The notes under the pieces are model-generated. The model saw only the letters and a program-made list of their open reading frames with translations. It had not been told where the DNA came from and made no database searches. From assembly GCA_001768735.1 (NCBI GenBank), contig MEMB01000002.1, forward strand, positions 275,573 to 339,572: a DNA stretch of 64,000 nucleotides. Direction: 5' to 3'. Below are positions 34,942 to 43,378 of this stretch, in pieces (position 1 is the stretch's first letter; each line of letters begins with the position of its first letter). Made by a program: the position numbers and the translations under genes. Source of the DNA: Alphaproteobacteria bacterium GWF2_58_20 (GTDB lineage: Bacteria; Pseudomonadota; Alphaproteobacteria; UBA1247).

Positions 34942-36084
34942 TCAGATGGGGGATTTGGGAACCAGATGTGGCCCCGGTTTGTGTGTTTTTTGCATGTGGG
35001 GGGCGGGATTGATGAAAAACGCATGGGCTTCCATGGCGTTTTTCAGGATTTCCACAGCATCCATGAGTTGTTCGGGGTTTTTTCTGGAAAGTTTATGAAA
35101 GGTTGTGTCATGGCCTTGGGTGGCATCGCGGATGATGGTGCGGGCATGGGAAAGGGCGGTTTTATGGCGCCTGTTTTCCTGTAGGGTGATGCTTAGCGGG
35201 GCGTGGACCCTGTTGATGAGGGCTACGAGGGCAACATCGTCCATGGATTGGATGTTGGGAGTTTTTTCAAGTTCGGTAAAGGCTTTCCTGAGCTGGGAGC
35301 TATATGCGTAAAGCAGGATGTCATCATTCAGGGAAGTGTTCTGGAAATCCGCACGCAGGGCGTAAAGTTCCCGGAAAAACATCCAGGCTTTTGCCGCATT
35401 CCTGTTTCCCGTGTCATGCAGAATTCCTGCCATGGCGGCTATGTCGGCGCGAAACTCACAGTCGCGGGCCTTGTAGGCGGGCAGGGGAGACCAGCTTTCA
35501 AGGGGTTCGGTTCCGTGTCCAAAAGTTTCGTGGTGGAGGTTCATGCGGTCGAACTCATTGCCGGAGACAGGAATGAAGGACTTGAGGTGGCTTGCAGAAG
35601 CGTTGAACCATGAGGCGAAATCAATAACGGGATCACTGTTGATGTTTCTGGGATAAATGACCATGCAGGTCTGTTTCATTCCATCCGTGCGGGAGATCAT
35701 ATCGCAGGATGGATAGCGGATGCCCTCAAACATGCTTTTTGCGCGTTTGCCATTGAGCCGGCTGGAATCTCCCGGCGGCGCATGGGTGCGGTACTTTTTT
35801 GTAAGGGTATCCTGGATTTTTTTGGGTGAGGAGAGGTCGTCCTGCGTGCGGTTAATGACAATGAAGATGCGCTTCGGGAATAGATGCTGCACGCGGTTCT
35901 GAAACTCCCATGACAGCGCACTGTGTTCCTGTTCGCGTTCATTCAAGGGAATGCCGGAAAAGAGGGCTTCAAGGCGCTTGGCCTGCCAGTCTGCGGTTGA
36001 TTCAGCAGCGTCGTCTACATGCGCGACCAGCAAGGGGAGCGCTTTCAGAAAATCTTCAATCCTGTGAAGATCCAGCATGTGCAT
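34942..36084 (-). CDS. HExxGH putative metalloprotein, paralogue D
   Basis: A 380-residue paralogue (ATGs at 36084 or 36078). Features: FLKALPLLVAHVDDAAES, EFQNRVQHLFPKRIFIVINR (about 60-79), HHETFGHGTEP (His185, Glu186, His190), EFRADIAAMAGILHDTGNRN with Glu210, TPNIQSMDDVALVALI, and the NAMEAHAFFINPAP end with tail LVPKSPI. The putative catalytic and zinc residues are retained. It heads the upstream transcription unit with small protein 2. No signal peptide or membrane helix. Confidence 0.84.
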   Translation of the reverse strand: MHMLDLHRIEDFLKALPLLVAHVDDAAESTADWQAKRLEALFSGIPLNEREQEHSALSWEFQNRVQHLFPKRIFIVINRTQDDLSSPKKIQDTLTKKYRTHAPPGDSSRLNGKRAKSMFEGIRYPSCDMISRTDGMKQTCMVIYPRNINSDPVIDFASWFNASASHLKSFIPVSGNEFDRMNLHHETFGHGTEPLESWSPLPAYKARDCEFRADIAAMAGILHDTGNRNAAKAWMFFRELYALRADFQNTSLNDDILLYAYSSQLRKAFTELEKTPNIQSMDDVALVALINRVHAPLSITLQENRRHKTALSHARTIIRDATQGHDTTFHKLSRKNPEQLMDAVEILKNAMEAHAFFINPAPHMQKTHKPGPHLVPKSPI

Positions 36085-36335
36085 GGGAAGATGCTATGAC
36101 AAGGCTGATGGCGAATGCAAGGCGTTAAATGCAAAACTGCCATTTTCATGCCCATGAAAAACGCCAGACGCGTCTTGTGTCCGGTGTTTGGAAGACAGCG
36201 TGCTGTGCGTTATGGCCTGAACGGTTTTTTCGCAGCGAAAGGGCGTGGCGCGGCATGTTGCCTATCTGATGGATCAGAAAGGCTTTGGCCACGCGGCTCC
36301 TGTTCTTTTCCTCATCGAAGGAGGACAAGGTGTGT

Positions 36336-36887
36336 TTATGGGTGCGGCGCGGGTTTCGGGCTTTCCGGTTTTCCCGCATAGCCCCTGCTGTCCCAATCCT
36401 TTGTCGCCTGTTCCAGCCGCTTGGCGATGGCGTCGTTTTTCATCTGGGTTTTGGCCCAGTTGAGAGGGCTGATCTGGCCATCACGGGCGCCATGCGGGTT
36501 GGCGCCTGCGTCGAGCAGCAGGTTGACGGTTTCGAGGTGGCCATGCATGGTGGCGGCGAAAAGCGGCGTCTGGCCATCCCATGTGCGGGACTCAAGCTCT
36601 GCACCTTCTTCCAGCAGGAAGAGGATGGTTTCGGTGCGGCCGTTCCATGCGGCATAATGGATGGGCTTGGCGTCGTTGAGATCCCTGTCATGGACAGATG
36701 CGCCGGCATCCAGCAGCTTTTTCAGGAAATCCGTATTGCCGTGGCTGGCCGTCCAGTGGATGGCACCGGTGTCGCGGTGCTCAAGGGCAGCCCCTTGGGT
36801 GAGCAGCTTTTCCGCCCGGGAGAAGTTGGCAAAGCGGGTGGCCATGACAAGCTTGTCGGCAAGCATGCGGGCATCGTTGTTGTTCAT
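36336..36887 (-). CDS. ankyrin-repeat protein
   Basis: A 183-residue protein with about four ankyrin repeats: DTGAIHWTASHGNTDFLKKL, DLNDAKPIHYAAWNG, WDGQTPLFAATMHGHLETVN and a last partial GQISPLNWA, each followed by LLxxGA. The C-terminal tail is basic and Pro-rich (PESPKPAPHP), similar in style to the tails of the HExxGH paralogues upstream on the map. It starts in the stop of trmJ (ATGA) and so ends the cysS-trmJ-ankyrin operon. Partner unknown. Confidence 0.88.
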   Translation of the reverse strand: MNNNDARMLADKLVMATRFANFSRAEKLLTQGAALEHRDTGAIHWTASHGNTDFLKKLLDAGASVHDRDLNDAKPIHYAAWNGRTETILFLLEEGAELESRTWDGQTPLFAATMHGHLETVNLLLDAGANPHGARDGQISPLNWAKTQMKNDAIAKRLEQATKDWDSRGYAGKPESPKPAPHP

Positions 36888-37675
36888 TTTTCATGTCCCT
36901 GTTTTTGGGCGGCGGGTTTGCGCTTTCCGATAAGGGCAGAGATGACGCCGTGGAAAGTATTGATTTCCTGGGTGGTAAGCCGTGCGCGCTGGAGCATGTT
37001 GCGCAGGTTGCACTGCATGGAAGGCTTTTGTTCGACGCTGGTGAAAAACCCCGCATCCTCAAGCGCATCTTCAAGCCGCCCGAACAGGCCCATGAGCTGT
37101 TTTTTGTCCGCCACTTCCGATTTTCCCGTGTGTAGCTCGGCACTTTGGATGTCAAGGCCGGACTGGAACCACTCATAGGCCATGATAAGGACGCCCTGCG
37201 CCAAATTCAGCGAGGAAAAGGCAGGGTTGAGCGGAACGGTGACAATGTCGTCTGCCAGCGGCAGGTCATCACTTTCAATGCCTGTGCGTTCACAGCCGAA
37301 AATGATGCCGCAGGCCGCGCCTGATGCGGTTTTCTCTCGCAGGGACATGGCCGCGCCCTTAGGGGTGAGAATTTCTTTCACCATGTCGCGCGGGCGGGCG
37401 GTGGTGGCCACCACATAATTGAGGTCGGCCACGGCTTCGGCCAGGGTCCCGAATACTTCAGCCCCGTCCAGCACACAGGTGGCACCGGAGGCGTTGGGGA
37501 TGGCGCGTTCATTCGGCCACCCGTCACGCGGGGAAACCAGCCGTAGCCGGGTCAGGCCACAGTTGAGCATGGCACGTGCGACAGAGCCGATGTTCTCACC
37601 CATCTGCGGACGGTCGAGGATGACAACCGGGCCGCCGGTGAGGCTTGGCATACGGGGATTGGTGCCCGATGTCAT
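36884..37675 (-). CDS. trmJ: tRNA (cytidine/uridine-2'-O-)-methyltransferase TrmJ-like
   Basis: SPOUT-class RNA 2'-O-methyltransferase, 263 residues, TrmJ type (tRNA position 32). Seen: VVILDRPQMGENIGSVARAM near residue 17, GIIFGCERTGIESDDL (about 127), and the knot VPLNPAFSSLNLAQGV (about 150), then a C-terminal helical extension. It overlaps cysS upstream and the ankyrin gene downstream by ATGA. Confidence 0.92.
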   Translation of the reverse strand: MTSGTNPRMPSLTGGPVVILDRPQMGENIGSVARAMLNCGLTRLRLVSPRDGWPNERAIPNASGATCVLDGAEVFGTLAEAVADLNYVVATTARPRDMVKEILTPKGAAMSLREKTASGAACGIIFGCERTGIESDDLPLADDIVTVPLNPAFSSLNLAQGVLIMAYEWFQSGLDIQSAELHTGKSEVADKKQLMGLFGRLEDALEDAGFFTSVEQKPSMQCNLRNMLQRARLTTQEINTFHGVISALIGKRKPAAQKQGHEK

Positions 37676-39036
37676 TTCCGCCGCCAGGTGGTGCCGGTGG
37701 GGTTGTCCTCGAGGATAAGACCTGCATCCGTGAGTTCCTTGCGGATGGCATCGGCCCGGACAAAGTTTTTTTCGGCCTTGGCTTCCAAACGTTCCGTAAT
37801 CATTTTTTCAATATCGGCGTCGGACAGGCCGTCTGCTTCCGCAGTTCCACGCAACCATTCTTCAGGAGCGGTTGCAAAAAGGCCCATGAACCTGCCAGCG
37901 GCAAGCAGTCTGGATTTGTTCTCAACCGTGCCGGACTTGTTGGCTTCTTTGGCCAGCTTATGTAATTCGGCCAGAGCCTTGGGAGTATTGAGGTCGTCAC
38001 ACAAGGCGTTCAGGAGCCTGTCGGGGATGTCGGCGCCCGCGTTGGCATCCACGCCGCGCAGGGCGATATAGAGCTTGTCCAGTGCGGCGCGGGCCTGTGT
38101 GAGGCCTTCGCGTGTAAAGTCAAACGGCTGGCTGTAGTGGGCGGTCATCAGGTAATAGCGCAGTGCCTCGCCGGGAATGCCTTCATCCAGGAGTTGGTGG
38201 ACAGTGATGAAGTTGCCCAGCGACTTGGACATTTTCTGTCCTTCCACGCCGAGATGTCCGTTATGCATGAAAAAGCGGGACATGCTGTCCGAACCGCAAG
38301 AGCAGCGGGTTTGGGCAATTTCGTTTTCATGGTGTGGGAATACAAGGTCGATTCCGCCGCCATGGATGTCAAACGGGATGCCGAGATGCTTGGCGGACAT
38401 GGCCGAGCATTCGATATGCCAGCCGGGCCGGCCGCGGCCCCACGGGCTTTCCCAGCCGGGCTGTTCGTCCGTTGAGGGCTTCCAGAGTACAAAATCAGCC
38501 GGATCGCGTTTGTAGGGGGCCACTTCCACACGTGCGCCCATCACCATGTCGTCGCGGCTGCGCTTGGAAAGCATGCCATAATCCGGCATGGAGGGAACAT
38601 GGAAGAGTACATGGCCTTCCGCCTCATAGGCGTTGCCCTTTTCCATGAGCACCTGAATAATGGCGATCATGTCGCCAATATGCTGGGTGGCCTTGGGTTC
38701 AACCGTTGGGTCCAGTGCGCCAAGCGCGCCCATGTCCGCCTTGTACTGGGCATAAGTGCGCTGGGTGAGGTCGCCGATGCTTTCGCCCTTTTCCTTGGCG
38801 GCCGCGATGATCTTGTCATCCACGTCCGTCACATTGCGGACATAGGTGACCTTTGGATAAAGTCTGGAAAGCAGGCGGAAGAGGATGTCAAACACCACTA
38901 CGGGGCGCGCGTTCCCCAGATGGGCGAAGTCGTAAACGGTGGGACCACAGACATACATGCGCACATGGCCCGGGTCGATGGGGGCAAAATCCTCGGTTTT
39001 CTGGGTGAGTGTGTTGTGGATGCGCAAGGTTGTCAT
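37672..39036 (-). CDS. cysS: cysteinyl-tRNA synthetase, canonical copy
   Basis: Class I synthetase charging tRNA-Cys, 454 residues. Zinc ligands are Cys in MYVCGPTVYD, HIECSAM, and HHENEIAQ; the HIGH-equivalent is FAHLGNARP and the KMSKS loop QKMSKSLGN. The C-terminal DALR-like domain is complete. First gene of the operon with trmJ and an ankyrin gene. A second cysS starts at 62875. Confidence 0.95.
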   Translation of the reverse strand: MTTLRIHNTLTQKTEDFAPIDPGHVRMYVCGPTVYDFAHLGNARPVVVFDILFRLLSRLYPKVTYVRNVTDVDDKIIAAAKEKGESIGDLTQRTYAQYKADMGALGALDPTVEPKATQHIGDMIAIIQVLMEKGNAYEAEGHVLFHVPSMPDYGMLSKRSRDDMVMGARVEVAPYKRDPADFVLWKPSTDEQPGWESPWGRGRPGWHIECSAMSAKHLGIPFDIHGGGIDLVFPHHENEIAQTRCSCGSDSMSRFFMHNGHLGVEGQKMSKSLGNFITVHQLLDEGIPGEALRYYLMTAHYSQPFDFTREGLTQARAALDKLYIALRGVDANAGADIPDRLLNALCDDLNTPKALAELHKLAKEANKSGTVENKSRLLAAGRFMGLFATAPEEWLRGTAEADGLSDADIEKMITERLEAKAEKNFVRADAIRKELTDAGLILEDNPTGTTWRRK

Positions 39037-39109
39037 GGTCTTGTCCTTTCCTGAAAAGTCCAGGAAATGGCTTTAGCATGATGCACATGGCGGTTCAAGG
39101 GGCTTCGCT

Positions 39110-39712
39110 TCACCCCCAGGAGACATCCGTATCATCCAGACCATCCGCATGGAAGCGGACAAAGGTGAGTTCGGTGGTGGGCTCGTGGGTGAGCGGGTGG
39201 ATGTCGGCCATGGGAGAAGTGCTTTCGAGCGCAAAGCCGAGACGTTTGGCCACGGCAACGCTTTTGGTGTTGTTTTCGTCGTAGAGGATGGCGAGGCGGC
39301 GCAGGCCAACGTGCCGGAACAGGTAAAGGGTCAAGGCGCGGGCAGCTTCCGTCATGATGCCCTTGCCGGTTTCGGAGGTACGGAGCCAGTAGCCAAGATG
39401 GGCCGAAGGGATTTTCCAGTTGAAGCCGTAAACCCCGATCATGCCGAGGAAGCGGTCGCTTGCAAAAATGGCGAAGGAAAGGTGTTTGCGCAGGATGAAG
39501 TCGGCCGCGAACCTGCGTGCTTTTTCGTCGCTTTCTTCAAGTGTTGGCGTGCCTTGTGCCAATTCGAGCCACGGGACGAAATCCTGCATGCTTTCGGAAA
39601 CCGCCTCAAAAATGGCCCGTCCATCTCCCGCCCGGCATGGCCGCAAGGTCAGCCGCTTCGTACGGATGGGCACGGGGAGATCAAGCAGGATGGGGTTTTC
39701 TATGCCCCCCAT
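39110..39712 (-). CDS. RimJ/RimL-type GNAT acetyltransferase, copy 1
   Basis: A 200-residue GNAT of the RimJ/RimL group (protein or small-molecule N-acetylation). It has IRTKRLTLRP at the start, SAHLGYWLRTSETGKGIMTEA carrying the acetyl-CoA loop in the centre, and DENNTKSVAVAKRLGF. It is nearly identical to its neighbour (39700-40305) over the first 25 residues and similar over the last 15, while the middle is much more diverged. Its ATG lies inside the end of the neighbour. Confidence 0.88.
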   Translation of the reverse strand: MGGIENPILLDLPVPIRTKRLTLRPCRAGDGRAIFEAVSESMQDFVPWLELAQGTPTLEESDEKARRFAADFILRKHLSFAIFASDRFLGMIGVYGFNWKIPSAHLGYWLRTSETGKGIMTEAARALTLYLFRHVGLRRLAILYDENNTKSVAVAKRLGFALESTSPMADIHPLTHEPTTELTFVRFHADGLDDTDVSWG

Positions 39713-40305
39713 GACACACCTGTATCATCAAGGCCGTCTGCATTGAAGCGGACATAGATGCGGGAAGTTGCAAGCTCGTCGGTGTCCCTTTTGAGGTGTT
39801 TGCCGAAGGCCTTGCTTTCGAGCGCAAAGCCAGGACGCTCGGCCACGCCAGCGCTTTTTGCATTGTCATCATCACAGCCGAGCACGAGGCGGCGCAGCCC
39901 TGGTACGCGGAAGGCGTAAAGGGAAAGCGCGTTCACAGCCTCGGTCATGTAGCCGTGGCCGGTTGTCGATGTGCGCAGCCAGTAGCCGATTTCCGCCGAA
40001 GGAATCTTCCAGTCAATCTTGTGAAGGCCGCACAGCCCGATCATCCGTCCTTCCCGCATGATGCAGAAAGCAAGAAGTTTGCGCAGGATGAAATCCGCGG
40101 AGAATTGCCGGGCCCGTTCCTCGCTCTGGCTGATCGTGGGGAGGGGGGTGGCCCATGGCGGGAAGCGCGCCAATTCAGAAGCACTTTCCGCAATGGCTTC
40201 GTTCATGGCCTGGCCATCACCCGCCTGCATGGGGCGCAAGGTCAACCGCTTCGTACGGATGGGAACGGGGAGATCAAGCAGGATGGGGTTGTCAATGCCA
40301 CCCAT
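39700..40305 (-). CDS. RimJ/RimL-type GNAT acetyltransferase, copy 2
   Basis: A 201-residue paralogue of the adjacent gene with SAEIGYWLRTSTTGHGYMTE as the acetyl-CoA region and DDDNAKSAGVAERPGF as motif B (the Pro in ERPGF is unusual; Leu is normal). Tandem arrangement with 13 bases of overlap. Substrate unknown. It follows nadE by six bases. Confidence 0.87.
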   Translation of the reverse strand: MGGIDNPILLDLPVPIRTKRLTLRPMQAGDGQAMNEAIAESASELARFPPWATPLPTISQSEERARQFSADFILRKLLAFCIMREGRMIGLCGLHKIDWKIPSAEIGYWLRTSTTGHGYMTEAVNALSLYAFRVPGLRRLVLGCDDDNAKSAGVAERPGFALESKAFGKHLKRDTDELATSRIYVRFNADGLDDTGVSWGA

Positions 40306-40311
40306 TTTTCC

Positions 40312-41967
40312 TTACGCCTTGAACTTGTTGACTATGGGATACCGGCGTTCTCGCCCGAAGGCGCGCTTCGTGATCTTCACGCCGGGCGGCGATTGGCGGC
40401 GTTTGTATTCTGCGCGATCAAGCATTTTCCAGATGCGGCGGATGGTGGCTTCATCATGCCCGCGCGAGGCAATCTGCTCGACAGACATTTCCTTTTCGAC
40501 AAGGCCTTCCAGAATATCATCCAGCGCTGGGTAGGGCGGCAGGCTGTCCTGGTCCACCTGATCTGGTTTCAGCTCGGCCGAGGGGGGCTTGCTGATGGAG
40601 CTGCGCGGAATGGCCATGCCGTCAGGGCCAAGGGCGCCCTTTGGCTTGTGGCTGTTGCGCCATTCGGAAAGCGCGAAAACAGTGGTTTTGTAAACATCTT
40701 TGAGGACGGAATAGCCGCCGCACATGTCGCCGTAAAGGGTGGAGTAGCCCACCGACATTTCCGATTTGTTGCCGGTGGAAAGTACCATGGGCCCAAACTT
40801 GTTGGACATGGCCATGAGGATCATGCCGCGGATGCGGGCCTGGATGTTTTCTTCCGTCACGTCCTCGGCCTTGCCTTCAAAAACGGGCTTCAGCATCTGC
40901 GCATAGGCTTCCACAGCCGGAACAATGGGAACGGAGGTCATTTTCATGCCCAGAAGTCGTCCACTTTCCTCGGCATCGGACACGCTGCCTTCGGATGAAT
41001 ATTTCGAGGGCATCATGACGCCCCAGACCTTGTCGCCGCCAAGGGCATCTGCGGCGATGGCTGCGGACAGGGCGCTGTCAATCCCGCCCGACATGCCGAG
41101 GATGACGCCGGGGAAGCCGATCTTGCCGACATAATCCCGCAGGCCGATCATGAGGGCAAGGTAAATGGATTCAAGAATATCAACGGAGGGAGCCTTCTCG
41201 CCTTCGGCGCAGGTGAAGGTACCATCATTGCCCTTTGTCCAGGTGGTCAGGCACAGGTCTTCTGCAAAAAGAGGCTGGGAAACAGCCTCGCTTCCATCAG
41301 CATTCAGGACGAAGGATTGACCGTCAAACACCAGCTCGTCCTGGCCACCCACCTGGTTGAGGTAAATGAGGGGGAGGCCGGTTTCGTTGATGCGGGCCAG
41401 TGCATGGCGATGGCGCAGGTCATCCTTGGCGACTTCAAAAGGGCTGCCGTTGATGGCGAGCAGGATTTGCGCGCCGCTTTCCTTCAGTGCCGTGGATACA
41501 GGCGTGTGCCACATGTCCTCACAGATGAGAACGCCAAGGTTTACGCCATGGAAAGAAATGGGGCGGGGCAGTGGACCCGATGTAAAGGTGCGTTTTTCGT
41601 CAAAAACGCCGGTGTTTGGCAGGTCATGCTTGAGGGTGATTGCGGAAATGCTTCCGTTTTCCATCAGGATGACGGCGTTGTATGGGTGGCCATTCTGCCG
41701 CCACGGGGAGCCAACCAGCAGGGCAGGGCCCCGCGCAGTTGCTGCCGCCATGGTACGGATTTCCTCTTCGCAGCGGGTGAGGAATGCGGTTTTCAGGATC
41801 AGGTCTTCCGGCGGGTATCCACACAGTGAAAGTTCAGGGAAGGCAACAAGGTCTGCATTCATGCGTGCGGCCCGTTCCCGGATTTCAAGAATCCGTGCCG
41901 CATTGCTGGAGATGTCGCCAAGGGTCGGGTTGAACTGGGCAAGGGCGATCCGGATCTGGTTTGGCAT
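40312..41967 (-). CDS. nadE: glutamine-dependent NAD+ synthase
   Basis: A 551-residue two-domain enzyme making NAD+ from deamido-NAD+. The N-terminal nitrilase-type glutaminase (about 1-260) shows AFPELSLCGYPPEDL, the Lys in TLKHDLPNTGVFDEKR and the catalytic Cys in GVLICEDMW. The synthetase half shows the PP-loop GMSGGIDSALSAAIA near residue 296 and STGNKSEMSVGY. The ATG at 41967 is the family start; the longer frame upstream is not. Confidence 0.95.
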   Translation of the reverse strand: MPNQIRIALAQFNPTLGDISSNAARILEIRERAARMNADLVAFPELSLCGYPPEDLILKTAFLTRCEEEIRTMAAATARGPALLVGSPWRQNGHPYNAVILMENGSISAITLKHDLPNTGVFDEKRTFTSGPLPRPISFHGVNLGVLICEDMWHTPVSTALKESGAQILLAINGSPFEVAKDDLRHRHALARINETGLPLIYLNQVGGQDELVFDGQSFVLNADGSEAVSQPLFAEDLCLTTWTKGNDGTFTCAEGEKAPSVDILESIYLALMIGLRDYVGKIGFPGVILGMSGGIDSALSAAIAADALGGDKVWGVMMPSKYSSEGSVSDAEESGRLLGMKMTSVPIVPAVEAYAQMLKPVFEGKAEDVTEENIQARIRGMILMAMSNKFGPMVLSTGNKSEMSVGYSTLYGDMCGGYSVLKDVYKTTVFALSEWRNSHKPKGALGPDGMAIPRSSISKPPSAELKPDQVDQDSLPPYPALDDILEGLVEKEMSVEQIASRGHDEATIRRIWKMLDRAEYKRRQSPPGVKITKRAFGRERRYPIVNKFKA

Positions 41968-42019
41968 GGCTTTTGTCAGTCCTGTGAGGATTGGGAAAAG
42001 GAATGAGAAAAAGGACGTT

Positions 42020-43378
42020 TCAGGTTTCGCTGGTAATCTTGATGCGGATGTTCCGCCAGCGCCAGGCCATGAGGCTCCATGTAAAGACAGCCTGAAGGGC
42101 TGGAGGAGCAAGGCTCATGAGCGGGGAGGTCCCATTTCCGGCAATGTCCGGAATGAAGATGGGCAGAAAGCGTTCAAGGTTGGCTGAAAGCAGCAGGGCG
42201 GGCAGCAAAAGATAAAGAATGCCGAGATAGACAAGGCTGGTGAGGGTTCCTGAGAACGGACGTCCGGAGAGGGTAAAGAAAATGATGAGGCCGACATCCC
42301 GGAGGAGGAACAGGAAAATGGCAGCAAGGACCGGAAGGGCTTGCGGGTTTTGACTGGCAATGTGGAACATCGCGGCGGCAAGGCATAAAACGGCAGTGGT
42401 GATGATGGATATGAACCAGCAGGGGGTTGCCGTATTTGCGGTTTCCGAATGGCCTTCTGAAAGACGGGTCAGCCAAAGGCGAAGGGAGAGGAATCCCTTG
42501 GGTTCAAGCAAGGCGACAAGTTCCGTGAGCAGAACGGATGTGGTGAAAGCAATGGTCATGGCCATTGCAAGGCCTGGCGCTTCAATGGTCATAAAGGGGG
42601 ACATTTCGGCAAAGCCGGCGCTGTAGAAAATGGAAAAAATAAGGAAGGCGCTCCAGACATAAGGTGGATCGGCATATTTCAGTTCGGCGCGCATGAGGTG
42701 GTGGATTCCGGCGATGGTCCATGCGGCAAGGATGCAAAGGCTTGCAAAGGTGAAGCGGTCTGCCTCGAAGCTGATGCCATACCAGAGGATATGGGAGGTG
42801 ATGGATTGGAGCGGGAACAGCGATCCAAGAACCCCCAGGCCAACCACGATCCCAATGACCTGGGAGAAGGTGACGAGTCCACGGATTCCTGTGGGATTGA
42901 GGCGCAGGAACAGCATGCTGAACAGCATGGAGGCCGCTTGTGCGGCAATGGATGTGATGACCATTTCGCCGGCACTCATGATGGCGTCTTTGGGCCAGAA
43001 GGCCATGATGGGAACAAGCCACAGGGCACCATACCAGGCAAAGGAAGTGCTGCCTATGAGTTTCCCCCAGGTCATTCCCCATGACGTCATGGAGCTGAGG
43101 CGCTGGGTATCCCAGGTCAGGTTTTCCACTTCGGACATGACGGCTTCGGCGCTCATCCGGGTTCCCCACAGGATGAGGAGGATGAAGGCCATGATGGAGG
43201 CTGCAGCACCAAGGGACGTGTTTGTTTCAGTGGCCAGGCGGGTTGCTATGAGGACCAGCGCCATGATGAGGGGGAGGCCGATGAGGCGGTGCAGGGAAAA
43301 TTCGAGGCGCAGGTTGCGCAGGAATTCCGGGTTGGCTTCAATGGGGCTGTCGCCGGGAAGAGGAAAACAAAGCATCAT
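42020..43378 (-). CDS. ABC transporter permease-like membrane protein
   Basis: A 452-residue protein with about ten hydrophobic segments, an N-terminal cytoplasmic stretch and several Ser/Gly-rich helices, without a recognised permease signature. Its start overlaps the stop of the ABC ATPase gene (ATGA), so it is the probable membrane partner of that protein. Size and layout resemble ABC-2 type permeases. Transport direction is presumably export; substrate unknown. Confidence 0.75.
   Translation of the reverse strand: MMLCFPLPGDSPIEANPEFLRNLRLEFSLHRLIGLPLIMALVLIATRLATETNTSLGAAASIMAFILLILWGTRMSAEAVMSEVENLTWDTQRLSSMTSWGMTWGKLIGSTSFAWYGALWLVPIMAFWPKDAIMSAGEMVITSIAAQAASMLFSMLFLRLNPTGIRGLVTFSQVIGIVVGLGVLGSLFPLQSITSHILWYGISFEADRFTFASLCILAAWTIAGIHHLMRAELKYADPPYVWSAFLIFSIFYSAGFAEMSPFMTIEAPGLAMAMTIAFTTSVLLTELVALLEPKGFLSLRLWLTRLSEGHSETANTATPCWFISIITTAVLCLAAAMFHIASQNPQALPVLAAIFLFLLRDVGLIIFFTLSGRPFSGTLTSLVYLGILYLLLPALLLSANLERFLPIFIPDIAGNGTSPLMSLAPPALQAVFTWSLMAWRWRNIRIKITSET

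Noticed and set aside
36115..36381. 88-residue plus-strand frame in the gap after paralogue D
   Set aside because: No ribosome site, overlaps the ankyrin gene at its end and has no family-like sequence; the 250-base gap 36085-36335 shows no gene or hairpin I trust.
39796..40998. 400-residue plus-strand frame
   Set aside because: Antisense shadow of GNAT copy 2 and nadE; composition lacks any family similarity and nadE is certain.
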